Below, piece by piece: positions 43,423 to 52,306 of a DNA stretch of 64,000 nt. Position 1 is the stretch's first letter; the number at the start of each line of letters is the position of its first letter. The stretch is taken from positions 1 to 64,000 of the forward strand of contig NZ_JAMLJK010000001.1 of the NCBI RefSeq assembly GCF_023700005.1. The letters are read 5' to 3'. A program made the translations under genes and the position numbers. This DNA comes from Larsenimonas rhizosphaerae. GTDB lineage: Bacteria; Pseudomonadota; Gammaproteobacteria; Pseudomonadales; Halomonadaceae. The notes beneath the pieces were generated by a model. The model searched no databases, was not told the DNA's origin, and saw only the letters and a program-made list of their open reading frames with translations.

Positions 43423-43776
43423 TCAGACCATGAAGGATGCACCACAGCCACAGGTTGTGGTGGCGTTCGGGTTCTGAATCAGGAATCGAGCACCTGCCAG
43501 ACCCTCTTCAAAATCGACGGTCGAGCCGACCAGATACTGGTAACTCAATGGATCGATAGCCATGGTAACGTTACCGTTTTCAATCAGCGTATCGTCTTCC
43601 TGCAGCTCGTCGACAAGATCAAATCCATACTGGAACCCCGAACAGCCACCGCCGGTTACGTAAACTCTCAGCTTGAGTTCGTCATTGCCCTGTTCATCGG
43701 TCAGCATTCTAACGCGAGAAGCCGCACGATCTGTCAGTATCAAAGGGGTGGGTACAAAGGAAGTAACCCCGCTCAT
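43423..43776 (-). CDS. erpA: Iron-sulfur cluster insertion protein ErpA
   Basis: A-type carrier of 117 residues that delivers Fe-S clusters to apoproteins. The three cluster cysteines are present in GGGCSGFQY and the C-terminal TCGCGASF. The ATG at 43776 follows an AGGAG site; the longer frame from 43797 lacks one. Its run towards the origin ends in a strong terminator. ErpA rather than IscA is suggested by length and by isolation from any isc operon. Confidence 0.9.
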   Translation of the reverse strand: MSGVTSFVPTPLILTDRAASRVRMLTDEQGNDELKLRVYVTGGGCSGFQYGFDLVDELQEDDTLIENGNVTMAIDPLSYQYLVGSTVDFEEGLAGARFLIQNPNATTTCGCGASFMV

Positions 43777-43914
43777 TGCAGACTCCTGCTTTCGCATGGA
43801 AGGAAGATATCATTATCGTTGGCTACATTGTGTCGGGTCAAACATGGGCACATAAAGGTGCATTGTGTCTTGCCCGGCAATGCCGAACCTTAACTTCAAT
43901 GAAGCGAGAAATGC

Positions 43915-45672
43915 GTGCGCTACCGTCGCTCCAGCGTCACCCGATTTTCACTGGATAATTTCAGACGTCAACTGGCCAGTATCGATGCGCTTCCACAGTT
44001 GTGCCTGCTGGGGTTTCTGTCCGGTACGCTGACGGGAGGCATTCTGATCGGCTTTCGTGAGCTGATTGATCTTGGTGCCATGATGCTGATGCCGGATCAG
44101 CGCTCGGAAGACTTCGAGCATCTATTACCCTGGGTGCGCTCGGTGCTGCCGATCACGGCATCGGTGCTCATCATGAGCGCTCTGGCCCTGCAGTCACAAA
44201 AGCACACCAAAATGGGGGTGGGTCATGTGATCGAACGCCTGAGCTACCATCAGGGACAGATGCCACTGCTCAACTGGATAAACCAGTGGTGGGTGGGCAT
44301 CCTGTCCGTAATGGGTGGGCTATCGGCGGGTCGTGAAGGGCCTGCGATTCATCTAGGCGCTGGTGCATCAAGCTGGATGGGAGAACGGCTTCGGTTGCCG
44401 CACAACAGTTTGAGGGTGCTTGTGGGGTGCGGAACGGCTGCCGGAATTTCAGCTTCGTTCAATACGCCCATCACGGGTGTGATCTTTGCCATGGAAGTGG
44501 TGATGATGGAATACACCATTACCGGATTCATGCCGATCATTCTGGCTTCCACCATGGGCGCTGTGGTTTCACAGCTTATGTATGGTGTAGAACCGGCCTT
44601 CACGATTCCTGATGACATTACCGGTCAACTGACGGACCTTCCCTGGATCAGCATGATGGCGCTGGTACTTGGTTTGATGGCCGGTGCATTTATTCGGCTG
44701 GTGCGTCTTGCCCAGACTCAAAATCATATTGGCTGGTGGTGGCGGGCACTGATTATCGGCGGCATGACGGGGGCGATAGCGTGGTTTTATCCTGAAGTGC
44801 AGGGCATTGGCTACGATACGGTCGATTACACGTTGAACCAGTCTCCCAGCCTGATCATGCTGCTTGTCGTGGCGGGGGGCAAGCTGATCCTGACGGCCCT
44901 GACCTTTGCCTGGGGAATTCCCATCGGCATGATCGGGCCCATCATGGTGATCGGTGCCACGGCAGGCGCGTTGTGTGGTATAGCGGGAGAGGCCTTGTTG
45001 CCGGCCATTGCTTCCAATCATGATCTTTATACCATGCTTGGCATGGCAGCAATGCTGGGAGCCGTACTTCAGGCACCGCTGGCGGCCATAATGGTGTTGA
45101 TAGAGCTGACTCATAATACCAGCATCATCATCTATGGCATGCTGGCCGTAGTGGTTTCCGGGTTGGCCAGCCGACAGTGCTGGCACTGTCAGGGATTTTT
45201 TGTGTCCACGCTGTCCTCTCAGGGGCTTCACCCGCTTCAGCAGCCTCTGATGCAGGCGTTATCCCGTATTGCCGTCCCGGCAGTGATGGACCGTGCCATT
45301 GTGCGGTCACCCGAAAGGCTGGAGCGCGCCAGGGCACAGCGTTTTCTCGAGGCCAAGCCGGTGTGGGTTGTCATTGATCGTGATGACAAGGATCAGCGGC
45401 CACTGGCCATGAGTGCGGCAGATCTTGCTCGTGTTCTTCTGGATGACGAGTGGGAAGGCATCGATACCATCAATCTAATGGATATACCCGCGAAGCGGAT
45501 TGAGCTGGCCCCAATCGATCTTCAGGCCACATTGTCGGAAGCCTTTGATCAGCTGACGGAATATGGTGTTGATGCCCTGTACGTTGAACATACGACTGCG
45601 CCCCTGATCAAAAAAATTTCCGGTATTATTACCCGTGATTCAATCGAAAATTATTATCGCTATCGTCGATAG
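43915..45672 (+). CDS. ClC-family chloride channel/antiporter with CBS-type tail
   Basis: Membrane protein of 585 residues. The ClC signature GREGPAIHLGA near residue 142 holds the gating glutamate, and a second glutamate in AMEVVMMEY lies where the proton glutamate of ClC exchangers is found, so exchange of chloride for protons is likely. The last 130 residues form a soluble region resembling a CBS pair. The start is a GTG at 43915; no better ATG is in frame. It is followed 36 bases later by hemJ. Confidence 0.87.
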   Translation: MRYRRSSVTRFSLDNFRRQLASIDALPQLCLLGFLSGTLTGGILIGFRELIDLGAMMLMPDQRSEDFEHLLPWVRSVLPITASVLIMSALALQSQKHTKMGVGHVIERLSYHQGQMPLLNWINQWWVGILSVMGGLSAGREGPAIHLGAGASSWMGERLRLPHNSLRVLVGCGTAAGISASFNTPITGVIFAMEVVMMEYTITGFMPIILASTMGAVVSQLMYGVEPAFTIPDDITGQLTDLPWISMMALVLGLMAGAFIRLVRLAQTQNHIGWWWRALIIGGMTGAIAWFYPEVQGIGYDTVDYTLNQSPSLIMLLVVAGGKLILTALTFAWGIPIGMIGPIMVIGATAGALCGIAGEALLPAIASNHDLYTMLGMAAMLGAVLQAPLAAIMVLIELTHNTSIIIYGMLAVVVSGLASRQCWHCQGFFVSTLSSQGLHPLQQPLMQALSRIAVPAVMDRAIVRSPERLERARAQRFLEAKPVWVVIDRDDKDQRPLAMSAADLARVLLDDEWEGIDTINLMDIPAKRIELAPIDLQATLSEAFDQLTEYGVDALYVEHTTAPLIKKISGIITRDSIENYYRYRR

Positions 45673-45708
45673 CCCGATCCTGCCGTGAGCCTGAGTGAAG
45701 GAGTTGTT

Positions 45709-46140
45709 ATGTATCCGTGGGTGCTGTCTTTTCACCTGATTGCCATCGTGGCCTGGTTTGCCGCGCTGTTTTATCTGCCACGTCTATTTGTATATCACGC
45801 CTACGCTCTGGAAGAGGGCGATGAAACCGGTTGTCAGCGTTTTCAGGTGATGGAGCGCAAGCTTTATCGGGGCATCATGGTTCCAGCCATGGTCTGTGTT
45901 GTGGTGCTTGGGTTGTGGCTTGTGGTGTTGAATCCGTCTGTCCTTCAGCAGGGATGGTTTTATACCAAGGCCGCACTGGTGGTTGTCCTCATTGGCTTTC
46001 ATCACATGTGTCTGGCTCATTTGAAGCGCTTTGCCAATGGCGGCAAGACGCGCCGTCACGTCTTCTACCGGTTTTTCAATGAGGTGCCTACGCTTGTGCT
46101 GGTGGCGGTCGTCATCCTGACGGTGGTCAAGCCGTTTTGA
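45709..46140 (+). CDS. hemJ: Protoporphyrinogen oxidase HemJ
   Basis: Membrane enzyme of 143 residues with four helices that oxidises protoporphyrinogen IX to protoporphyrin IX in bacteria lacking HemG. The first helix carries the conserved histidine (SFHLIAIVAWFAALFYLPRLFVYH), and a lysine in WFYTKAAL lies where the family's essential lysine is expected. The ATG at 45709 has AAGGAG upstream, so I reject the longer frame from 45685. It overlaps the next gene, thiD, by four bases. Confidence 0.88.
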   Translation: MYPWVLSFHLIAIVAWFAALFYLPRLFVYHAYALEEGDETGCQRFQVMERKLYRGIMVPAMVCVVVLGLWLVVLNPSVLQQGWFYTKAALVVVLIGFHHMCLAHLKRFANGGKTRRHVFYRFFNEVPTLVLVAVVILTVVKPF

Positions 46141-46934
46141 CATTGCCGGTCGTGCTGGTCTTCAGCGGTCATGACCCGACTGGAGGGGCAGGCATGGTTG
46201 CTGATGTGGAGGCCATTCGAGCTCAGCAGTGCTGGCCGGTGACCGTGCCCACGGCACTGACAGTACAGGATAGCCGTGACGTGCATGCGGTCTACCCGGT
46301 CGATCCACAGGTCATGGCGGAGCAGGTGCACTGCATTGAACAGGACATGTCGTTTCAGGCCATCAAGGTAGGGCTGGTGTCCAGCCTGGAAGCCATCACC
46401 GTCATTGAGCAGGTCTGCCGTCGCCATCCTGAAGTGCCTGTCGTTATCGATCCGGTACTGAAGGCCGGCGGTGGTCGGGAGCTGTCCTCCGACACTCTCG
46501 TTGATGCCTTTCGTGAGCGGCTATTGCCGCTGGTAACCCTGTTGACGCCAAATCATCTGGAGCTTTTCAGACTGGCGGGCACCCCTGACGTGGATGACGC
46601 GCTTCACCGTATTTATCGTCAGGGTGCTGAACATGTGCTGGTAACCGGAACAGATCACGCGCCGTTGGCGGACAGGGTTGTCAGGCATCAGCTTTATACA
46701 GGGGGTAACCCGGTGGAAAGCTGGGTCTGGTCTCGCTTGCCCGGCCAGTTTCATGGATCGGGTTGCACGCTGGCCGCAAGCTGCGCGGTCTGGCTGGCTC
46801 GTGGCGAAACGGTAGTGTCATCCTGCCTACTGGCACAGCGCTACACATGGCAGACGCTTGATCGATCGCTGCAACAGGGCGGCGGTCAGGCGTTTCCCAA
46901 CCGATGCCCGACCGAACAGGAGTCTGCTTCATGA
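46137..46934 (+). CDS. thiD: Hydroxymethylpyrimidine (phosphate) kinase
   Basis: Ribokinase-fold kinase of 265 residues that makes HMP pyrophosphate for thiamine. The start motif FSGHDPTGGAG is at residues 9-19 and the catalytic GSGCT near residue 206. No ATG precedes that motif in frame, so translation must begin at a TTG (46137, overlapping the hemJ stop) or at the TTG or GTG a few codons on. Coupling to hemJ would explain the weak start. It overlaps thiE by four bases, forming a thiD-thiE pair. Confidence 0.88.
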   Translation: MTLPVVLVFSGHDPTGGAGMVADVEAIRAQQCWPVTVPTALTVQDSRDVHAVYPVDPQVMAEQVHCIEQDMSFQAIKVGLVSSLEAITVIEQVCRRHPEVPVVIDPVLKAGGGRELSSDTLVDAFRERLLPLVTLLTPNHLELFRLAGTPDVDDALHRIYRQGAEHVLVTGTDHAPLADRVVRHQLYTGGNPVESWVWSRLPGQFHGSGCTLAASCAVWLARGETVVSSCLLAQRYTWQTLDRSLQQGGGQAFPNRCPTEQESAS

Positions 46935-47599
46935 CGGCTGCCTTTACTGACGCGCGCGACTCTGCAAAAGCCTGGCAGTCCGGGCTATATGTCATCACCG
47001 ACGCAGATCTGCTTGCAGATGAAGATACATTCATGTCTGCGATAAGGGCAGTACTCCGCGAGGGAGTGGCGCTGCTTCAGTACCGTAATAAATCCACGGA
47101 AGATGCCTTTCGGTATCGTCAGGCCCACTGGCTGGCCGAGCAGTGTCAGGCATCAAATACCCCTCTGATCATCAACGATGACGTCATGCTGGCCAGCGCA
47201 GTGGGAGCTGGAGTACACGTAGGCACCGATGATGCTGATGTGGCCTGGGCGCGCAGCATGCTGGGTACAGACGCCATTATCGGTGCTACCTGTCATGGTG
47301 ATCTGGCATTGGCTCGCAAGGCGCTGGACAATGGCGCCAGCTACGTGGCGTTCGGTCGCTTTTATCCTTCCCGTACCAAGCCCGGCGCAGTGGCTGCGCC
47401 ATTATCGGTTTTGAGCGAGGCTCGACAACTTGGCTGCCCTGTCGCCGCGATTGGTGGTATTGACAGCGATACTGCGCCGGAGGTAGCCGCCGCCGGAGCT
47501 GACCTGATTGCTGTTGTGGGTGCCGTGTTCCGGTACCCTGATCCTGGGCAACGTGTGCGACAGCTGAAGGCCGGATTGCCTCAGGCAATTTTCCGGTAG
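46931..47599 (+). CDS. thiE: Thiamine phosphate synthase
   Basis: TIM-barrel enzyme of 222 residues that joins HMP-PP and thiazole phosphate. It has LYVITDADLL at the start, LLQYRNKSTE (pyrophosphate binding), LIINDDVMLA and VHVGTDDADV, and the GRFYPSRTKPGA segment. The ATG at 46931 follows an AGGAG site and overlaps the thiD stop. Together with ThiD it gives the late pyrimidine and coupling steps; thiazole genes are not in view. Confidence 0.94.
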   Translation: MTAAFTDARDSAKAWQSGLYVITDADLLADEDTFMSAIRAVLREGVALLQYRNKSTEDAFRYRQAHWLAEQCQASNTPLIINDDVMLASAVGAGVHVGTDDADVAWARSMLGTDAIIGATCHGDLALARKALDNGASYVAFGRFYPSRTKPGAVAAPLSVLSEARQLGCPVAAIGGIDSDTAPEVAAAGADLIAVVGAVFRYPDPGQRVRQLKAGLPQAIFR

Positions 47600-47635
47600 T
47601 AACCCTTTTTACCCATTGCTATTCAGGACACTGTC

Positions 47636-48922
47636 ATGGCGACTTCCGAAGAACTCTTTTCCCGTGCACAACGCCATATTCCCGGTGGCGTCAATTCGCC
47701 AGTGCGAGCCTTCAAGGGGCTTGATCAGGCGCCGGTATTCATCGAGCGGGCCAAGGGGGCCTACCTGTTTGATGTCGAAGGCAAGCGTTATATTGACTAT
47801 GTCGGCTCATGGGGCCCGATGATTACCGGGCATGCCGATGACGATGTACTTTCTGCCGTACGTGATCGACTCGATAATGGCCTGTCCTTTGGCACGCCGA
47901 CCGCGATTGAAACGGACATGGCGGACCTTATCTGCGAGATCATGCCTTCCATGGACATGGTAAGAATGGTCAACTCGGGCACCGAGGCCACCATGTCTGC
48001 CATTCGTCTGGCCCGTGGCTTTACCGGGCGTGACAAGATCGTCAAGTTTGAAGGCAACTATCACGGCCATGTTGACTCCCTGCTCGTCAAGGCCGGGTCC
48101 GGTGCACTGACCCACGGTGAGCCCAGCTCGCCTGGCGTGCCTGCATCGCTTGCCGAGCACACCATCACGCTTGGCTATAACGACAGTGATGGCGTGCGTG
48201 ATTTCTTTGCCGCCGAAGGTGACCAGGTCGCAGCGATCATTGTCGAGCCGGTTGCAGGCAACATGAACTGCATCCCTCCGGCCCCAGGATTTCTGGAAAC
48301 CCTTCGCGAAGTCTGTGATGCTCACGGCAGCGTTCTGATTCTCGATGAAGTCATGACCGGATTTCGGGTAGCGCTTGGCGGTGCTCAAGCGCATTACGGT
48401 GTTACGCCTGATCTGACCTGCCTGGGCAAGATTGTCGGCGGCGGCATGCCGGTCGGCGCCTTTGGTGGAAAGCGTCATATCATGGAGTACATTTCACCGC
48501 TGGGCCCGGTGTATCAAGCCGGCACGCTGGCCGGAAATCCGCTGGCCATGGCCGCAGGCATTACGCTGTTGAACAAGATTCGCACCCCCGGTTTTCATGA
48601 TGAGCTGACACAACGTGTCAATACACTATGTGATGGGCTTGAGGCTCGTGCTCGCGCGGCAGGTATTCCCCTGATCACCCAGCGTGCCGGCGGCATGTTC
48701 GGCATTTTCTTTACTACCGCTACCGACGTCAGTGACTTTGATGCTGCGACACATTGCAACGTAGAAGCGTTTCGGCAGTTCTTTACCGGCATGCTGGCCC
48801 GCGGTATTTACATGGCGCCTTCAAATTATGAAGCCGGGTTCATGTCGAGTGCCCACAGCGAACAAGACCTTCAGGATACCCTGGACGCGGCCGAACATGT
48901 CTTCGCCGAGATGACATCCTGA
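47636..48922 (+). CDS. hemL: Glutamate-1-semialdehyde 2,1-aminomutase
   Basis: PLP enzyme of 428 residues that makes 5-aminolevulinate, the first haem precursor in the C5 pathway. It has [14 protein letters not shown] at the start, [18 protein letters not shown] near residue 118, the LDEVMTGFR cofactor aspartate and the PLP lysine in [12 protein letters not shown] near residue 273. It follows thiE by 36 bases. With hemJ and hemW it is the third haem-related gene here. Confidence 0.97.
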   Translation: MATSEELFSRAQRHIPGGVNSPVRAFKGLDQAPVFIERAKGAYLFDVEGKRYIDYVGSWGPMITGHADDDVLSAVRDRLDNGLSFGTPTAIETDMADLICEIMPSMDMVRMVNSGTEATMSAIRLARGFTGRDKIVKFEGNYHGHVDSLLVKAGSGALTHGEPSSPGVPASLAEHTITLGYNDSDGVRDFFAAEGDQVAAIIVEPVAGNMNCIPPAPGFLETLREVCDAHGSVLILDEVMTGFRVALGGAQAHYGVTPDLTCLGKIVGGGMPVGAFGGKRHIMEYISPLGPVYQAGTLAGNPLAMAAGITLLNKIRTPGFHDELTQRVNTLCDGLEARARAAGIPLITQRAGGMFGIFFTTATDVSDFDAATHCNVEAFRQFFTGMLARGIYMAPSNYEAGFMSSAHSEQDLQDTLDAAEHVFAEMTS

Positions 48923-49009
48923 ATTCCATTATTCTGCCGTCAGGTCTTTCTGACACAGGTCTGGCGGACTGATTGACATGACGATGACATCGTCATGGGA
49001 GGCACGATT

Positions 49010-50581
49010 TTGAGTCAGACGTTGATTAACGCATTGCAGGACGCAGCCTGCTATCACCATGATGTAGATGCTTTTGATGTGCGTGAGACGCATATTTCAT
49101 GGATCATCATGACCGGAAGATATGCCTACAAGATCAAGAAGCCACTTGATTTCGGCTTTCTGGATTTTTCGACACTGGAAAAGAGGCGGCATTTCTGCGA
49201 AGAGGAAGTACGACTGAATAAACGCCTCGCAGGCGATCTTTACCTGCGCGTTGTGCCAATTACGGGAACACCGGAGCGTCCTGAACTGGATGGTGAGGGT
49301 GAGCCGTTCGAATATGCCGTCTGTATGCAGCAATTCGATAATGAAGGACTGTTCAGTACCCTGCAGGCCACCGGACAGCTGACACAGACTCTCATGGATG
49401 ATCTGGTGGATCAGCTGGTGGCCTTTCACGCAGGCACCGAACAGGCGGATGTCGACAGCAAGTTCGGCACGGCCGCAGCGGTATATGCACCGGCTCGCGA
49501 AAACTTTGATCAGCTGGAACCCCTGTTAAGTGATGCCTCTGATCTCGAGCGTCTGGTGGCGTTGAAGGCATGGACGGATAACGCCTTCGAGCGCTTTCAT
49601 GATGAATTTCAGCGTCGGCATGATGAAGGTTTTATCCGCAATAATCATGGTGATGTTCACCTGGCCAACGCCGTGCTGCACAACGGTCGGGCGCTGATCT
49701 TTGACTGTATCGAATTCAACGATCAGTTCCGCTGGAATGATGTCGGGTGCGAGCTGGCCTTTCTGGTCATGGATCTGGAAGTGCGTGGTGAGCAGGAGCT
49801 TGCCAATCGGGTACTGGATCGCTATCTCGAACGCAGTGGCGACTATGGTCTGGTACGCCTTTTGCCCTTCTACAAGGCCTATCGTGCCATGGTGCGCGCC
49901 AAGATCGCCATGTTCCGGTTTCAGCAGCCGGATCTGCATCCTGCCGACAGGGATGCTGTACTGGCTGATTTTCGGCGTTATCTGGCGCTGGCTGAGCGCT
50001 ATAGCGAGTTCTCCATGCCGTATCTGATTATTTCGGTAGGAGTTTCAGGCAGCGGGAAAAGCCGGTTTACCGAGCAGGCAGTACGTCAACTGGGTGGAAT
50101 TCGGGTGCGATCGGATGTGGAGCGCAAGCGTCTCCATGGCATGAACCCATTCGGCCCATCCCGACAGGTTGATATCGAATCCGGCCTTTACACGGCGGTG
50201 GCCACTGAAAGGACCTATGCAAGATTGGCCGAGCTGTCGGGCATGATGCTGCAGGCGGGGCACAGTGTCTGTGTCGATGGTACGTGCCTGCGAGAAGCGC
50301 AGCGAACCCTGCTGAGGCATGAGGCCGAATGCCGGGGATTACCAGTGCTGCTGGTCAGCTTCGAAGCTGACCATGCGACGCTGGTACGGCGAATTACCAA
50401 GCGGAGTCGGTCGCGTGACAACGTTTCCGATGCAGGTCTGGAGGTACTGGAGCACCAGCTGGCCAACCTTGAACCATTTACATCCGATGAGCAGGCCCAT
50501 CTGGTTCATCTGGATACCACCGCAGAAGATGCCAATATCACGCTGGTGTCTCTGATCAAGGAACACCTGCACCTCGTCTGA
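49010..50581 (+). CDS. Fusion of aminoglycoside-phosphotransferase-like and P-loop kinase domains
   Basis: Two-domain protein of 523 residues. The N-terminal half (about 20-320) is a protein-kinase-like APH fold with YKIKKPLDFGFLDFS, the catalytic NNHGDVHLANAVL and the metal-binding FDCIEFNDQFRW. The C-terminal half (about 340-520) has a P-loop, VGVSGSGKSRF, as in gluconate or zeta-toxin-like kinases. This fusion is known in proteobacteria, but its substrate is unknown; drug resistance is not implied. A TTG at 49010 is preferred because GGAGG lies seven bases before it; the ATG at 48995 precedes that site. Confidence 0.82.
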   Translation: MSQTLINALQDAACYHHDVDAFDVRETHISWIIMTGRYAYKIKKPLDFGFLDFSTLEKRRHFCEEEVRLNKRLAGDLYLRVVPITGTPERPELDGEGEPFEYAVCMQQFDNEGLFSTLQATGQLTQTLMDDLVDQLVAFHAGTEQADVDSKFGTAAAVYAPARENFDQLEPLLSDASDLERLVALKAWTDNAFERFHDEFQRRHDEGFIRNNHGDVHLANAVLHNGRALIFDCIEFNDQFRWNDVGCELAFLVMDLEVRGEQELANRVLDRYLERSGDYGLVRLLPFYKAYRAMVRAKIAMFRFQQPDLHPADRDAVLADFRRYLALAERYSEFSMPYLIISVGVSGSGKSRFTEQAVRQLGGIRVRSDVERKRLHGMNPFGPSRQVDIESGLYTAVATERTYARLAELSGMMLQAGHSVCVDGTCLREAQRTLLRHEAECRGLPVLLVSFEADHATLVRRITKRSRSRDNVSDAGLEVLEHQLANLEPFTSDEQAHLVHLDTTAEDANITLVSLIKEHLHLV

Positions 50582-50583
50582 CC

Positions 50584-50620
50584 AAAAAGGACGTGGCCTT
50601 CTGTCTAGAAGGCTGCGTCC
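50584..50620 (-). terminator. Terminator of the first LuxR regulator gene
   Basis: On the minus strand GGACG..GCCTTCT pairs with AGAAGGC..CGTCC, with a small internal loop, and T5 follows. The left arm overlaps the end of the coding region. Confidence 0.75.
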
Positions 50621-51252
50621 AGCTGCTCCCTCAGCAGATTAAGAGCCTGAGCGCGGTTTCTGACCTTCAGCTTTCTGAAGATATGGTAAAGATGTGACTT
50701 GACAGTGTGCTCACTGATGGCCAGTTGCTGAGCAATGTCATGATTACTTGCTCCTGTCTTCAATAATTGAAGAATTTCCATCTCGCGCCGTGTCAGCGAT
50801 TTAAATGGTGCAGACTCGCTGCGCTGGCGATACCAGTAAGCTGAAAGCAGTTTTTCCATCAGGGCGCGGGATAGCCACATCTCGCCGGTAAATAAAATAT
50901 TTACCCCCTTGCTGATCATCTTCAGGGGGTCGCGTCGATAGAAAACACCCTGAAGTGGGAAGCGCATCATTAACTTGACGGCATCTTCCTCGGTGTCGAG
51001 ATTAAATCCCGCCATAATAAACTGCTCGTTCTGCTGAGCATGCTGCGACCACTGTCGAGCTATATCGTCATCTACATAGTCCTGATCAAGCAACACCAGT
51101 ACAGGTGTATCACTCACCGATTCCAGGTCCAGTTGACCTGGCTCCATGGAATACGCGCTGCAATCCAACTCTGTTCTCAAATATTCGAGGAAGAGTTCAT
51201 TCTGTGGATTGTCGAGCGTTACCATAATAATCGTTTTCACAGCGCTATCCAT
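50605..51252 (-). CDS. CsgD/VpsT-type LuxR regulator A
   Basis: DNA-binding regulator of 215 residues. An N-terminal receiver-like domain (about 7-125) lacks the usual acidic pair at its first strand. The linker helix has WLSR near residue 125, matching the W-[FLM]-[TS]-R motif by which VpsT of Vibrio cholerae binds cyclic di-GMP. A LuxR helix-turn-helix follows (LTRREMEILQLL to SHLYHIFRKLKVRNRAQAL, about 152-210). It is paralogous to the regulator at 53.9 kb, sharing GVFYRRD and TGASN. It is transcribed away from the carbonic anhydrase gene and probably controls it. Confidence 0.85.
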   Translation of the reverse strand: MDSAVKTIIMVTLDNPQNELFLEYLRTELDCSAYSMEPGQLDLESVSDTPVLVLLDQDYVDDDIARQWSQHAQQNEQFIMAGFNLDTEEDAVKLMMRFPLQGVFYRRDPLKMISKGVNILFTGEMWLSRALMEKLLSAYWYRQRSESAPFKSLTRREMEILQLLKTGASNHDIAQQLAISEHTVKSHLYHIFRKLKVRNRAQALNLLREQLDAAF

Positions 51253-51641
51253 GGGGTGATGCCTAAGTTTAATGAGATAAAGTGCAGCTTCCTTTCAGGA
51301 TAAAACAAAATATAACGTTTATTAATAAAATTTAAAATATTAATTTTGTCTGATCACCCGGCGTGCCGGGTTTAAACCCTGTTTAAGTTGTTTGCTATAC
51401 GGTGACCTAGCACTAAAGCGGGGTTTATATGTGCATTTAAATATATCTTTTTTTCATATCCTGAATTTGGGTCAAATTATACGAGAAAAACGTTACATTT
51501 CGCAGTTTTTAACAATTCTCTAAACCGAAATGGCACAACGAGCACAAAAAAGGCGCTTTGGCCTAATGAAAAGGTGGTGAACTTGTTTTTTGGCTAAGAA
51601 GAAAAGATGACTCATTTTCATGGTGTGGTTGGAGAAAGGTG
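51253..51641. promoter_or_regulatory. AT-rich divergent control region of regulator A and carbonic anhydrase
   Basis: These 389 bases are much richer in A and T than their surroundings. They contain the dyad ATTAATA/TATTAAT (51321-51344), a hairpin ACCCGGC/GCCGGGT (51356-51371) and the perfect palindrome GGGTTTAAACCC (51368-51379). These overlap or lie close together and are candidate regulator sites. No tRNA, small gene or assured promoter was seen. Confidence 0.6.
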
Positions 51642-52271
51642 ATGGACTTTAATAAGAGAATTCTTCTTGAAAATCAGGCATGGGCAAGCAGAAAGGTGGA
51701 AGAGGACCCCGGCTTTTTTGAACGTTTGGCCATCAAACAGGTTCCTTACGCCCTCTGGATAGGATGCGCAGATAGTCGTGTACCTGCAGAATTATTATGT
51801 AACGCTGATCCAGGCGAATTATTTATTTTCCGCAATGTCGCAAATATTGTTTCACTTGATCAGCCGGGGTGTGCCAGCGCCATTGAATATGCTGTTCATG
51901 CCCTTGGTATTAAACATATTGTTGTCTGCGGCCATCATCTTTGTGGTGGTGTAAAAGCTGCCATGGAAGAAGAGAAAACAAATCTTTTCCATGTTGATAA
52001 TCACCTTGTTGAAATAAAGGAAACCAGAGATAAAAACAAAAAGGAACTCGAAGAGCTTCCCGATGACAATAGTCGGGTAAATCGTCTGGTCGAACTTAAT
52101 GTAATAAGCCAGATAGAAAAACTATCCGGCTTCGAAGCAATAAAACAGGCAGCAACCGGTACGGAAAGGGGGATACGGCTCCATGGAATGGTTTATGCAC
52201 TGGAAGAAGGGCTGCTGCGTGAAATCGCAGCCTACGATGTGGGGCCGGACCGATGGGTTACACCGGACTGA
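51642..52271 (+). CDS. can: Beta-class carbonic anhydrase
   Basis: Zinc enzyme of 209 residues that interconverts CO2 and bicarbonate in the cytosol. The metal ligands are in CADSRVP (residue 43 onwards) and the distal CGHHLCGG near residue 100; the conserved Asp-Arg pair of the active site is in the first motif. The ATG at 51642 has GGAGAAAG before it. The following SulP gene starts 35 bases on, so both are likely one operon. The gene is visibly AT-richer than its neighbours. Confidence 0.94.
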   Translation: MDFNKRILLENQAWASRKVEEDPGFFERLAIKQVPYALWIGCADSRVPAELLCNADPGELFIFRNVANIVSLDQPGCASAIEYAVHALGIKHIVVCGHHLCGGVKAAMEEEKTNLFHVDNHLVEIKETRDKNKKELEELPDDNSRVNRLVELNVISQIEKLSGFEAIKQAATGTERGIRLHGMVYALEEGLLREIAAYDVGPDRWVTPD

Positions 52272-52306
52272 TATTCAGCATCAACCTATTTTGAAAGGAG
52301 TTCAGA

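Noticed and set aside
51300-51350. AT-rich patch as a second unwinding element or origin
   Set aside because: No DnaA boxes were seen near it; promoter or imported-DNA explanations fit better.
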